Positions 6,856 to 15,848 are shown, numbered from the stretch's first letter. The stretch is 64,000 nucleotides of DNA from Oceanobacillus luteolus (GCF_023715655.1 NZ_JAMBON010000004.1:80043-144042); one strand, 5' to 3'. Notes: generated from the letters alone by a model not told the origin. Made by a program: numbers and translations.

Positions 6856-8571
6856 CTATCCCTGAAATACACTTTGTTCAATTTGTTTCAGTTCATAAAA
6901 ATAGCCCTGTTTTTGCATTAAATCTTCATAATTTCCTACCTCGACGACTTTACCATCTTCCATCACGATGATCTGATCCATTTTTTCCAGACCATTTAAT
7001 CGGTGGCTAATGAGAACAAGTGTATCATTCGCTGCCAATTGAAACAGCTCTTCATAAATCTTCGCTTCGGTTAAGGAATCCATGGATGATGTCGGCTCAT
7101 CCAACATCCAGATAAATGAGTTTTTCAACATAGCCCTCGCTATTGCAAGCCTCTGCTTTTCACCACCGGAGAGGTTTGCACCTTTTTCCAAAACTTGACT
7201 ATTCAATTGAAGATGCTCAAGTTCTACTTTTTTAAGAACATCTTGCAATTCTTCATTTGTAGCATTTTCGGAAGCAATCGCTAAATTATCTTTGACTGTG
7301 CCGAAGAAAAAGTGATTCTCCTGTAAAACAACATTCGAATGCTTCCAGATGCTTTCTTTGTCGATATCATTAATATCTTGGTGATTTAAGAGAATTTCTC
7401 CAGCATCCACTTTATTAAAGTTTAGTAATAGGCTGAGTATCGTTGATTTACCCGAACCGCTCGGCCCAACGATGGCTGATTTAGTCCCAACTGGAAAACT
7501 TAGATTAATGCCATTTAACGTTTCCCGCTCCTCATCAGGATATGAAAAAGAGACATTTTTCATTTCTATGGTTGGCGACGAGTTTATGTCCAGCACTTCT
7601 GTTTCCTTTTCTACAGAAACTTGCGTTCCTACAACAGATTCCAGCCTTTTAGCCGCTCGCCTGTTATCTTCTAAATGGCTCGGAAAAATGGCCATTGATG
7701 TTGTATTCTCAAAAACAGTCAGAGAAATCATCAGTAGCATAGCAAGAAAGATGCCATCCAAACTACCTTGTGCAATTAAATAGGCCCCAACTGCCAACAC
7801 TACAACCGATATAACAAGTGAAATAAATGTATTCACAGATTCATTATACAGATGATGTATTCCGGCTTTTTCTTGTTCCTTCACATAATCCTCCGCTATT
7901 GCTTCCAACGATTCTTCTTTTTCATCCAACTGCTGGTATATTTTCAAATCACGGAACCCGTAAAACAGCTCGGTAACTTCTGTGGATAATCTGCCTCTTT
8001 CTTCACGCAGCCCTTGATCGACTTTTCGTTGTCTCCAAGCGAAGAATGCAGGAATGAGCACAGTCGTCAAGATAAATCCAGTGAAAATAATAAGCGCGTG
8101 TACCCATGAGAAAAAAGCGGTAAAGAAAATGGTGCATAAAAATACGAGCAAGAGAACGATTGGCGGATAGAAGACCCTTAAGAAGAAGTTCTGCAAAGTT
8201 TCTACATCTCCGACAATCCGTGCTAAAAGATCTCCGCTCCGGAATTTCTGGAATATCCGTGGAGCAAGTGGTTCCAACCTTTCATAGAAAGATACACGAA
8301 TATTACTGAGCATTGTAAATGTCCCACGATGGGAATAGTATCTTTCTCCGTAACGACTGACTGCGGAAATGATTCCTAATAATTTCACAGTCGCCACAAG
8401 AATCATCAACGTATAAATCGGTGGAGCGAATGCAGCTTGAGAAATCAGGTACCCACTAGCTGAAAACAATCCAACTGCTGTAATTCCACCAATAAAACCA
8501 CAAATGACGGATAGTAAGATATCTTTTTTCTCTTTAAACAGTAAACGGATGATGACGGATAGATCCTTCAT
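6856..8571 (-). CDS. cydC: Thiol reductant ABC exporter, CydC subunit
   Basis: 571 residues: six TM helices in the first 320 residues, then an ABC ATPase domain with Walker A GPSGSGKST (about 370), signature LSGGEKQRLAIARAM and Walker B WMLDEPTSS, and an H-loop ISHRL. CydDC exports cysteine/glutathione-type reductants (and possibly affects heme) and is needed to assemble cytochrome bd. The start ATG overlaps the cydD stop by four bases (ATGA), giving coupled translation. It converges on cydABS across repeat array 1. Some half-transporter multidrug exporters look alike, but pairing and the local cyd genes favour CydC. Confidence 0.9.
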   Translation of the reverse strand: MKDLSVIIRLLFKEKKDILLSVICGFIGGITAVGLFSASGYLISQAAFAPPIYTLMILVATVKLLGIISAVSRYGERYYSHRGTFTMLSNIRVSFYERLEPLAPRIFQKFRSGDLLARIVGDVETLQNFFLRVFYPPIVLLLVFLCTIFFTAFFSWVHALIIFTGFILTTVLIPAFFAWRQRKVDQGLREERGRLSTEVTELFYGFRDLKIYQQLDEKEESLEAIAEDYVKEQEKAGIHHLYNESVNTFISLVISVVVLAVGAYLIAQGSLDGIFLAMLLMISLTVFENTTSMAIFPSHLEDNRRAAKRLESVVGTQVSVEKETEVLDINSSPTIEMKNVSFSYPDEERETLNGINLSFPVGTKSAIVGPSGSGKSTILSLLLNFNKVDAGEILLNHQDINDIDKESIWKHSNVVLQENHFFFGTVKDNLAIASENATNEELQDVLKKVELEHLQLNSQVLEKGANLSGGEKQRLAIARAMLKNSFIWMLDEPTSSMDSLTEAKIYEELFQLAANDTLVLISHRLNGLEKMDQIIVMEDGKVVEVGNYEDLMQKQGYFYELKQIEQSVFQG

Positions 8572-10298
8572 TCCCGCTCACCTCCTTGCTGCAGAGTTAC
8601 CATGGAGCGGTATTGGGAATTGGATTCTAACAACTCTTCATGACTTCCAATTGCGGCTATTTCTCCTTCTTCCATTAATAGAATTTGATCTGCATGTTTA
8701 ATGGTGTGTAAACGATGAGCTACTGTAATAATGATAGCTTCCTTTCCAAGTTCTTGAATCGATGTTTGGAGGACTTTCTCCGTACGTAAATCCAGGCCGG
8801 TTGTCGGCTCATCAAAAAGAACAATGGAAGGTTTTTTTAAGAAGGCACGCGCTAAAGCAATCCGTTGCTTCTCTCCTCCTGAGAGTCCGCGACCAGCTTC
8901 TCCGACTTGTGTGTCATACCCTTTTTCAAGGGTTGCCACTAGTTCGGATATTCCAGCCTTTTCTCCTGCAGCTTCTATCTCTGCGCGTGTAGCATTTTTC
9001 CTTCCACCAATCGCAATATTTTCAGCAATGGTACCCGAAAATAGGTATGGATGTTGCGAGATATAGCTGAGCTCATTGAACCAGTCCGCTTCAAGATAAT
9101 GTGACCTGGATTTTCCATTGATATATATTTCCCCATCTGCATATGGAACAAGTCCAGCAATCACATGAAGCAATGTCGATTTTCCCGCACCTGTTTTCCC
9201 GATGATCGCTATCTTTTGATAAGGTTCAATTATAAGAGAGATATCATTTAATGAAAAATTGCCTTCATCATATTTAAAGTTAATATGCTCCAATTCAATC
9301 ATAGGAGGTTCTGTCAACTGAATAGCAGCCTTCCCCCATTCTACCGGTGAATCAGGAGCTTCCAATTCACCTTGTAACTTATTGAATGCTCCCATGCTTC
9401 CTCTCCCTGTATGAAAAGCACTACCAAGATCTTTCAATTTATTATAAAATTCTGGAGCGAGTACGAGCATGAGAAAACCAGTGAAAAAGCTGATATCCTG
9501 GAAAATAATCAATCGGATTGCCACTTCGAGTGCTATCAACCCCATACTAAGCATGGAAATGAATTCGAGTGCGAGTGAGTTGGCAAAAGCAGTTTTGAGG
9601 ACTACCATAGTCGCATCCCGAAATTGAAGACTGCTTTCTTTTATTTCCTCTCTTTGTTCTTTAGAACGGCCATATAATTTCAGTGTTGTTAATCCTTGAA
9701 GAGTATCAAGGAATTTACCAGAAAAAGCAGCCATCTTATCTAGTTGCTCCTCCGATTTATCTTTCGTATTAAAACCAATGATAATCATAAATATTGGAAT
9801 AAACGGAGCAGTAATTAGAATGATGACACCAGTCATCCAATGTTCCGCGAATATCATTGCAAGTAATAAAATTGGAATGATCAATGATTGAATCACTTGT
9901 GGGATGTAGCTGCTATAATAATCATCCACCTCATCAACCGTATCCATCATGACGCTAACCTTTTCCCCAGATTTCTCATACATCGCAGCTTGCATATTCG
10001 TCCGAGCATATTTATTCAATAATTTTTTTCGTAAATCTTGCTTCACCGTTGCAGCAAGTTGCACCCCAATTTTGCCATTCAAGTAGTTGAAGACGGTACG
10101 TCCTAATAATGCAACTAGTAAAAATAATATATACGAAACAAGTTCAGCGAATGCTGTACCTTGCAAGAATGCTTTATCAACAATCAGCACAAGAAGATAA
10201 GCTTGTGCGATAATACTGATTCCACTCAGAACGGAAAAAATAGTCATGCCTATCAATTTTCCCCGGTGTTCTTTTGCGATCTCTCTCATTCCGTTCAT
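8568..10298 (-). CDS. cydD: Thiol reductant ABC exporter, CydD subunit
   Basis: 576 residues: N-terminal six-TM domain (about 1-310) and an ATPase domain with Walker A GKTGAGKST (about 365), signature LSGGEKQRIALARAF and Walker B IVLFDEPTTGLD. It is the first gene of the cydD-cydC pair and the partner of CydC in the heterodimeric exporter. GAGGAGG is 7 bases before the ATG at 10298. In B. subtilis the four cyd genes are one operon; here cydDC has its own promoter and is divergent from a tetR gene whose operators lie about 110-160 bases upstream. Confidence 0.9.
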   Translation of the reverse strand: MNGMREIAKEHRGKLIGMTIFSVLSGISIIAQAYLLVLIVDKAFLQGTAFAELVSYILFLLVALLGRTVFNYLNGKIGVQLAATVKQDLRKKLLNKYARTNMQAAMYEKSGEKVSVMMDTVDEVDDYYSSYIPQVIQSLIIPILLLAMIFAEHWMTGVIILITAPFIPIFMIIIGFNTKDKSEEQLDKMAAFSGKFLDTLQGLTTLKLYGRSKEQREEIKESSLQFRDATMVVLKTAFANSLALEFISMLSMGLIALEVAIRLIIFQDISFFTGFLMLVLAPEFYNKLKDLGSAFHTGRGSMGAFNKLQGELEAPDSPVEWGKAAIQLTEPPMIELEHINFKYDEGNFSLNDISLIIEPYQKIAIIGKTGAGKSTLLHVIAGLVPYADGEIYINGKSRSHYLEADWFNELSYISQHPYLFSGTIAENIAIGGRKNATRAEIEAAGEKAGISELVATLEKGYDTQVGEAGRGLSGGEKQRIALARAFLKKPSIVLFDEPTTGLDLRTEKVLQTSIQELGKEAIIITVAHRLHTIKHADQILLMEEGEIAAIGSHEELLESNSQYRSMVTLQQGGERE

Positions 10299-10335
10299 CC
10301 TTAACCTCCTCTCAAGAAGTGAACTCTTTCACATA

Positions 10336-10366
10336 AGTATACCCGAAATGCACCGGTTCAGTACAA
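10336..10366 (-). promoter_or_regulatory. Probable cydDC promoter
   Basis: On the minus strand TTGTAC (10361-10366) and TATACT (10336-10341) are separated by 19 bases, with a GGG just before the -10. The spacing is long for sigma-A, so this is a moderate call. It lies 40 bases before cydD. Confidence 0.4.
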
Positions 10367-10407
10367 GAGAAGGTCCTAAGTTAACAAAGCTGTCGAATTT
10401 AAGAAAT

Positions 10408-10461
10408 TTGCATTTACTAACCATTGGTTATAAAATGAATATAACCAATGGTTAGTAAATG
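10408..10461 (+). promoter_or_regulatory. Sigma-A promoter of tetR/MBL operon embedded in duplicated operator
   Basis: TTGCAT (10408-10413), 17 bases, then TAAAAT (10431-10436) is a near-ideal sigma-A promoter. Overlapping it is a perfect 22-bp inverted repeat: left arm 10411-10432, 7-base spacer, right arm 10440-10461. Each arm contains its own palindrome AACCA-T-TGGTT inside TTACTAACCATTGGTTATA. One operator therefore fills the -35/-10 spacer and the second covers the start of transcription, which is the arrangement expected for autorepression by the TetR protein encoded next. Confidence 0.85.
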
Positions 10462-10480
10462 AGAGGAAGTGAGATCATCT

Positions 10481-11107
10481 ATGTCAGTGCACGAACGGAA
10501 ATCAGATAGAACGAAAGAACAAATCTTAGGAGCAGCTGGAGAGCTGTTTTCCACAAAAGGCTTCGATTCTGTAACAATTAGACAAATTGCCAAAAAGGCC
10601 GGTTGCTCACATACGACAATTTATTTATATTTCAAAGACAAAGAAACCTTACTCCACCAACTATCAAAGCCCCCATTAGAGAAGCTGTACAATGAAATCG
10701 TAAAAATTTCAGCAAAAGATTCATCTCCGTCAGAAAGGTTAAATAGATTAAGCCAATCATATATCTTATTTGGTTTAACATATAAAAATATGTACCGTGT
10801 CTTCATCAACACAGAAGCTTCTCGAGTTGACGAAGAAGAACCAGAATTGGAGATCAATAAACTACGTCAATCCATATTTGCTGAATTAGAAAAAGTGATT
10901 GCACAATTCCTTTCCATTTCAAAGGGAGAGGAGTCACTATTGTTCACGAGAGTATTTTTCTATACCCTTCATGGAATCGTAACTACGTACCTGGATAGTA
11001 ACGAATCGGTAGATGAATTATATAATCGATTGAAACTGACATTTGAGGCTGCAGTGGAAAGCTTACTTTTAGGTTTTCAAGCAAAATTAGATCTGGGGGT
11101 TGAGTAA
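10481..11107 (+). CDS. TetR/AcrR-family transcriptional repressor
   Basis: 208 residues from the ATG at 10481, preceded by GAGAGGAAGTGA. An upstream in-frame GTG at 10469 has no room for an RBS. The N-terminal helix-turn-helix is textbook TetR: TKEQILGAAGELFSTKGFDSVTIRQIAKKAGCSHTTIYLYFKDKETLL. The C-terminal 140 residues form the variable ligand-binding/dimer domain. The perfect inverted operator overlapping its promoter argues for autoregulation. It overlaps the downstream MBL-fold hydrolase region by a few bases, so that gene is the likely target; the divergent cydDC promoter is close enough to be affected too. The inducer is unknown. Confidence 0.9.
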   Translation: MSVHERKSDRTKEQILGAAGELFSTKGFDSVTIRQIAKKAGCSHTTIYLYFKDKETLLHQLSKPPLEKLYNEIVKISAKDSSPSERLNRLSQSYILFGLTYKNMYRVFINTEASRVDEEEPELEINKLRQSIFAELEKVIAQFLSISKGEESLLFTRVFFYTLHGIVTTYLDSNESVDELYNRLKLTFEAAVESLLLGFQAKLDLGVE

Positions 11108-11108
11108 G

Positions 11109-11786
11109 GTGAAAGTGAAAAAGGTTTCTGAACATATATGGAGTTTAAAAATTTGGGTAGGCTTCCGTATTCATGTATGGCTTGTAGTAGATAAAGATGG
11201 AGTAACCCTCGTTGATGCGGGCATTTCCATCATGAGTAATACTATCATGAAACAAATTGAGTCATTGAATGCTGGACCATTAAAACGAATCCTATTGACA
11301 CATGGCCATGCTGACCATGTTGGAGCCATTAAGAAAATTATCAAGAAATTTGATGTTCCTGTATACGCACATCGAATAGAAATACCATATACGGAAGGAG
11401 AGCTGCCCTATCCTCGAAGAAATAAAGCCCAACAACTACTTCCAAAAGAACTTCTCCAACCACTCGAAGAAGAGGAAAATGGTGTACTGCTTCCTATTGG
11501 TAACTTAAAACCTTACCATACTCCAGGTCACTCTCCTGGTCATGTCGTTTACTATCATGAAGTAGATCGTGTCTTACTTGCAGGAGATCTATTTACGACG
11601 AAAAAAGGAGAATTGAGAGGTCCTATTTCCGTGTTTACAGCAGATATGGTGCAAGCAGTGGAAAGCAGCACCATCATTCAAGAGCTAAACCCAGTAAAGC
11701 TTGAAGTTTGTCATGGTGATTCTATTATAGATCCCGCCAATCAATACACGGATTATCGCAAGAAGATGGAGAAAAAATATTACTGA
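11109..11786 (+). CDS. Metallo-beta-lactamase-fold hydrolase
   Basis: 225 residues from the GTG at 11109, which has GGGGG about 9 bases upstream; the in-frame TTG at 11100 has no spacing to that RBS. The zinc motif THGHADHVGA (H65, H67, D69, H70), then HTPGHSPGH and LLAGDLF supply the expected dinuclear metal ligands of MBL-fold enzymes. Family members include lactonases, glyoxalase II-like thioesterases and quorum-quenching enzymes; the substrate cannot be told here. Cotranscription with the tetR gene suggests that the enzyme handles, or protects against, the TetR ligand. Confidence 0.85.
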   Translation: MKVKKVSEHIWSLKIWVGFRIHVWLVVDKDGVTLVDAGISIMSNTIMKQIESLNAGPLKRILLTHGHADHVGAIKKIIKKFDVPVYAHRIEIPYTEGELPYPRRNKAQQLLPKELLQPLEEEENGVLLPIGNLKPYHTPGHSPGHVVYYHEVDRVLLAGDLFTTKKGELRGPISVFTADMVQAVESSTIIQELNPVKLEVCHGDSIIDPANQYTDYRKKMEKKYY

Positions 11787-11822
11787 GGAAAGTTGTTCTC
11801 GTCACTGCTGTGAATATATTAA

Positions 11823-11853
11823 AAAGGATAAGCAGGATCTGCTTATCCTTTCA
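11823..11853 (+). terminator. Terminator of tetR-MBL operon
   Basis: AAAGGATAAGCAG and CTGCTTATCCTTT form a perfect 13-bp stem with a GAT loop. It is followed by TCAAAAAA, so the T-run is short on this strand but usable; it may serve both directions. Confidence 0.85.
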
Positions 11854-11884
11854 AAAAATGGAACATACAGGAGAGCGCAATTCT

Positions 11885-12103
11885 CTAACTGAAGTTTTCA
11901 AGAGTTTGTTTCAATTGAAGCAATTCTTCTTTTGTCAGCGTTATGCCTTTCCCCATTTTTTCATGATCTGGAGCCCAATCTCTTAAATCATACTTCGGCT
12001 TCCGACCATTCCAACTGATCAAGTTCAATTCCTTCGTCCAACCTTTTGTAGATTCTGATATAACTGCAATGGTCTCTATAATTTCATATTGGATTCCTGC
12101 CAC
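11885..12103 (-). CDS. YdbC-like PC4-fold nucleic-acid-binding protein
   Basis: 72 residues. The C-terminal half, SWNGRKPKYDLRDWAPDHEKMGKGITL, is the characteristic core of the bacterial YdbC/PC4 (p15 transcriptional coactivator-like) family, small homodimers that bind single-stranded DNA or RNA. GTG at 12103 is preferred because AACGGAG precedes it with normal spacing; the GTG at 12112 overlaps that RBS. It follows the universal stress protein gene by 15 bases on the same strand and may be cotranscribed. The family assignment is from the motif; the role in this organism is unknown. Confidence 0.75.
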   Translation of the reverse strand: MAGIQYEIIETIAVISESTKGWTKELNLISWNGRKPKYDLRDWAPDHEKMGKGITLTKEELLQLKQTLENFS

Positions 12104-12118
12104 GACTATCACTCCGTT

Positions 12119-12553
12119 CTATTTAATGATTAATACTTGGCACTTTGCCCGTTGTACGATTGTCCCGCTTACACTACCAAGAAACAGCTTTTGTAAATTA
12201 CTTAGGCCGCGGTGACCTACTATAATCATGTTAATATCATTCTCTTCCGCAAAATCACATAATGCTAAGGCTGGGTTCTTCTGTGAAAAGTCTGTAATAA
12301 TCTCAGTCTCTACTACCTGACCTGAAGCTTGCAGTTCCTCTTTTATATTTTCTAAGCGAGGATAAAGGATTTCTGCATCCTTCATGGATAAGTTTCCAGC
12401 CACTGCAGTAGTATTACTTGATATCCCCGGGGTCACTACTGTTACGACATAAATCTTTGTATCCTTAACTAATTTTGCCTGAACTTTTGCTTCCTCAATT
12501 GCTTTCTTACTCAACTCAGAACCGTCATAGGCAACAAGGATTTTGCGCACCAT
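12119..12553 (-). CDS. Universal stress protein (UspA family)
   Basis: 144 residues with the Usp alpha/beta fold. The N-terminus KILVAYDGSELSKKA and the C-terminal ATP-binding signature GHRGLSNLQKLFLGSVSGTIV (G-x2-G-x9-G-S/T) are both intact, so an ATP-binding Usp is expected. AAGGGAGATGAAG precedes the ATG. It is a cytoplasmic stress-survival protein of undefined mechanism. A second Usp gene lies at 30200-30616. The downstream YdbC-like gene starts 15 bases later. Confidence 0.9.
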   Translation of the reverse strand: MVRKILVAYDGSELSKKAIEEAKVQAKLVKDTKIYVVTVVTPGISSNTTAVAGNLSMKDAEILYPRLENIKEELQASGQVVETEIITDFSQKNPALALCDFAEENDINMIIVGHRGLSNLQKLFLGSVSGTIVQRAKCQVLIIK

Positions 12554-12705
12554 CTCTTCATCTCCCTTACTCTTCCTTTATATTTTACCAACAACGAATC
12601 CTTTCTACAAACAAAGGTAGAGCACTTTGTTTCCTTCTTTTTAAAGATTCTAGTATGCTTCTGAGTAAATGTATGGTCAAATTGACAAATAAATGAGGGA
12701 TCATC

Positions 12706-13746
12706 ATGAAACAGGTTGTTAGCGATATCGTCCAATTCCGCGGGAGTCATTATGAGTTTGGAATTCATCAAGCAAAATTACTACAACGCTCCCCCATTCT
12801 TACAGCCCGAAAAAGACAGTGGGATAAGCGAACTTCCCGGCATTTCATCGTCAATGAAGAAAAAATCAAAGTAATCTTTCAACATTTCAGTCCAGAAATT
12901 TGGGAAGAGCTGATGGGTCTTGCAGATGGATTGGACATGAGCATAAAAGAAGCAGTCCGTGAATTTGGCGGCTATTATTTTGAATACGGTAAAAGCGGTT
13001 GTTCCATCTTAATGGGAAATGACTATATGATACGGAATTATGATAATGACCCGATCACCTATGAGGGGCGTTATGTATTATATGCACCAACAGATGGTGG
13101 CTATGCAACGATAGGGCCCTCCATGCAGATTACAGGCCGAACGGATGGCCTCAACGAAAAAGGGCTCGCGGTTGGATATAATTTCGTGAATAGGCTGAGA
13201 TCTGACGATGGATTTGTATGTAACATGATAGGAAGGCTCATACTTGAAAAATGTGCAACTGTTGAAGAAGCAGTCAAACTATTAGAGGAGATTCCTCACA
13301 GACACTCCTTTACCTATTCACTTGTGGATAACACCGGTAGAAACGTAGTAGTGGAAGCTTCCGCAACGGAAGTACTGGTAAGGGAAGGAACTGTTTGTAC
13401 GAATCATTTTGAGAACTTGACGAAAGAAAACCGCTTTCGAATGGATGATTCATTACGTCGGTATCAAGAGATAGAGAAACAGCAGAGCACGATTGTAAAT
13501 ATGTATGATGCATACAAGATATTAAATGATACAGACAAAGGTGTCTTCTCGAAAAAATATGGGGCGTGGGCTGGAACAATCCACACAACTGCATATTCAC
13601 CTGAAAGTCTGCATGCTTGGATAGCACTTGGAGGAGACCGCCTGCCTTTTATTATCGACTTCAATAAATGGCTTAATGGGAAAAATATAAATGTCAAACA
13701 AGTGAAGGGAGAGCTTGATGCAACCAATGGTTTTATTAACCGTTAA
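12706..13746 (+). CDS. C45-family autoproteolytic acyltransferase/hydrolase
   Basis: 346 residues related to acyl-CoA:6-aminopenicillanate acyltransferase (peptidase family C45). These Ntn-hydrolases cleave themselves before a cysteine that becomes the nucleophile. Here GKSGCSILMGND places that residue at Cys99, followed by NYDNDP and GLNEKGLAVGYNF, all family signatures. In bacilli these proteins are widespread, and the natural substrate (amide, acyl-CoA or peptide) is mostly unknown. A likely promoter TTGTTT-N18-TAGTAT lies about 70 bases upstream. It is monocistronic; beta-lactam biosynthesis should not be assumed. Confidence 0.85.
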   Translation: MKQVVSDIVQFRGSHYEFGIHQAKLLQRSPILTARKRQWDKRTSRHFIVNEEKIKVIFQHFSPEIWEELMGLADGLDMSIKEAVREFGGYYFEYGKSGCSILMGNDYMIRNYDNDPITYEGRYVLYAPTDGGYATIGPSMQITGRTDGLNEKGLAVGYNFVNRLRSDDGFVCNMIGRLILEKCATVEEAVKLLEEIPHRHSFTYSLVDNTGRNVVVEASATEVLVREGTVCTNHFENLTKENRFRMDDSLRRYQEIEKQQSTIVNMYDAYKILNDTDKGVFSKKYGAWAGTIHTTAYSPESLHAWIALGGDRLPFIIDFNKWLNGKNINVKQVKGELDATNGFINR

Positions 13747-13828
13747 CTGAAGATATCATTTTACACTATTCTTTATCACTGTTTATATGATATATTTTAT
13801 AAAAAGATAAAGGATAAGGAGAAATATT

Positions 13829-14383
13829 ATGAGCTTACAAGATTTACTAGATTTTAATGAAAAGTTTGTTGCAGATAAAAGTTATGAGGCCTATCGGACA
13901 GATAAATTTCCGAATAAAAAAATGGTGATATTCACTTGCATGGAGTCGAGGTTACTGGAGTTATTACACCGAGCATTAAACCTGCAAAATGGTGATGCTA
14001 AAATAGTGAAAAATGCAGGAGCGATTATCCGTAAGCCATTTGATAGTATTACGAAAAGCATTCTCGTGGCAGTGTATAAACTAAAAGCTGAGGAAGTTGT
14101 CGTCATTGGACATCATGATTGCGGGATGTCGAATGTCGATATTGATGCGTTAAAACAAAGTATGCTTGATCGCGGCATCAGTCTCGATCGCATCGAAACA
14201 TTAGAAAATAGCGGTATTCATTTAGATGAGGAATTCCACGGCTTTACCACTGTCGAGGAATCAGTAATGCAAAGTGTCGGTATCATCCGCAGACATCCTC
14301 TATTACCTGAAGGTATCAAGGTTCATGGTTTAGTAATTGACCCGGAAACTGGGAAAGTGGATGTCGTTACAAGAGACGAATAA
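13829..14383 (+). CDS. Beta-class carbonic anhydrase (YtiB-like)
   Basis: 184 residues. Beta-carbonic anhydrases interconvert CO2 and bicarbonate using zinc held by Cys, His and Cys. Here the ligands appear to be Cys37, His95 and Cys98 (GHHDCGM). The usual C-x-D-x-R dyad reads CMESR, with Glu39 in place of the Asp and Arg41 kept. That change is conservative but unusual. The short length, without N-terminal extension, fits the YtiB/YvdA group. AAGGAG precedes the ATG, and a perfect terminator follows. It is cytoplasmic. Confidence 0.88.
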   Translation: MSLQDLLDFNEKFVADKSYEAYRTDKFPNKKMVIFTCMESRLLELLHRALNLQNGDAKIVKNAGAIIRKPFDSITKSILVAVYKLKAEEVVVIGHHDCGMSNVDIDALKQSMLDRGISLDRIETLENSGIHLDEEFHGFTTVEESVMQSVGIIRRHPLLPEGIKVHGLVIDPETGKVDVVTRDE

Positions 14384-14415
14384 ACCTCTAAGGCAGAAGC
14401 ATTCCTTCGAGTAAT

Positions 14416-14453
14416 TAAAAATGTCAGGGCTTATATGCCCTGACATTTTTTTA
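14416..14453. terminator. Bidirectional terminator between carbonic anhydrase and MFS genes
   Basis: AAAAATGTCAGGGC and GCCCTGACATTTTT form a 14-bp perfect stem with loop TTATAT and T/A runs on both sides, serving both converging genes. Confidence 0.95.
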
Positions 14454-15848
14454 TTTTCGATCTCTAATATAAAATGAGAGGATGAGCCCCAGCAAAGCAA
14501 TAGCTCCTGCAAATACGAAGGATATATTCACCCCACGAATCATTCCCTCAATCCCCTTTTCTGGAATCGTAAAAGTAGTCATAATAGTAATCGGCAACGC
14601 CGTACCAATCGAACCTGATACTTGTCGGAGCGTGTTGTTAACGGCTGCTCCATGAGATATCAATTCAGTCGGCAGTACGTTCAGCCCTGCTGTAGTTACC
14701 GGCATCATGACCATGGAAATACTAGCCATCCGTAAAGCATGGACAACGGAAATATAGACAAATGACGTCTCTGGGGTAAGGACGGCAAACATGAATGTCG
14801 AAACAGTTAAAATAAACATTCCTGTAATGGACAGCCATTTTGCACCGAACCTGTCAAAAAGTCTACCTGTGATTGGATTTAAGATTCCTTGGATAACTGC
14901 ACCGGCAAGTAGTGCAAGTCCTGATTCGAAAGCTGAAAACCCGAGCATCGTCTGCATATACAGTGGTAAGATTATTGCCGCTCCAATCACTGCAATAAAT
15001 GTAATCATACCGATAATGGTCGTAATGGTAAACATTTTATACTTCATCACCCGAAACTCTAAAATCGGTTGTTTTAATTTAAATTGACGAGTGATGAACC
15101 AGATGAGTGTAATCGTACCGATTAGAAATCCGAGAATGACCTTTGCACTTCCCCATCCTGCGCTTCCAGCCATACTGAACGCATAAAGGATTCCACCAAA
15201 ACCAAAAGTTGAAAGAATAATGGATAAAACATCCAATTTCGGATTTGTCAGTTTCGTAACATTTTTTAACACAAAATATGCGAGGATGATATCAATGATC
15301 GCGATCGGCAGGATCATCCAAAATAGCCAGCGCCAGGATCCTGCTTCAACAATATAACCCGCAAGAGACGGACCAATCGCCGGAGCAAATGCTATGACAA
15401 GACCAAACATCCCCATCGCTGAACCACGTTTTTCTATTGGGTAGATGAGCATCAGAATGGTTTGCATCAGCGGCATCATAATCCCTGCACCTGAAGCCTG
15501 TAAGACCCTCCCTGCTAGTAATAATTCAAAGTTAGGTGATACAGCTGCTGTAAGAGTTCCTAATGAGAATAAAACCATTGCAGTTAAAAAGAGTCTTCTA
15601 GTGGTAAATCGACCAATAAGAAATGCTGTAATTGGTATCATAATCCCGTTTACAAGCATAAAGACCGACTGCAGCCATTGGACTGTATTTTCGGTCAAGT
15701 TTAAGTCGGTCATTATTTTAGGTAATGCTGTACCAAGTAATGTTTGATTCAGTATTGCTACAAACGCACCAGATATAAGCACGATAACTAATGGAATACG
15801 GTTGAATTCCTTCCCATTACTATCTTCTGGCATATGACGATCTCCCAT
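14451..15848 (-). CDS. MFS drug:H+ antiporter, DHA2 (EmrB/QacA) type
   Basis: 465 residues with 14 predicted TM helices. LNQTLLGTALPKIMTDL at the N-terminus, the motif A-like loop GRFTTRRLF and the motif C-type stretch (FAPAIGPSLAGYIVEAGSWRWLFW) are hallmarks of the DHA2 multidrug exporter branch (LmrB/YhcA-like). It sits in the cytoplasmic membrane. A weak AAGAAGGAAAT RBS precedes the ATG. No regulator gene is adjacent; its 3' end shares a terminator with carbonic anhydrase. Substrate unknown. Confidence 0.88.
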   Translation of the reverse strand: MGDRHMPEDSNGKEFNRIPLVIVLISGAFVAILNQTLLGTALPKIMTDLNLTENTVQWLQSVFMLVNGIMIPITAFLIGRFTTRRLFLTAMVLFSLGTLTAAVSPNFELLLAGRVLQASGAGIMMPLMQTILMLIYPIEKRGSAMGMFGLVIAFAPAIGPSLAGYIVEAGSWRWLFWMILPIAIIDIILAYFVLKNVTKLTNPKLDVLSIILSTFGFGGILYAFSMAGSAGWGSAKVILGFLIGTITLIWFITRQFKLKQPILEFRVMKYKMFTITTIIGMITFIAVIGAAIILPLYMQTMLGFSAFESGLALLAGAVIQGILNPITGRLFDRFGAKWLSITGMFILTVSTFMFAVLTPETSFVYISVVHALRMASISMVMMPVTTAGLNVLPTELISHGAAVNNTLRQVSGSIGTALPITIMTTFTIPEKGIEGMIRGVNISFVFAGAIALLGLILSFYIRDRK

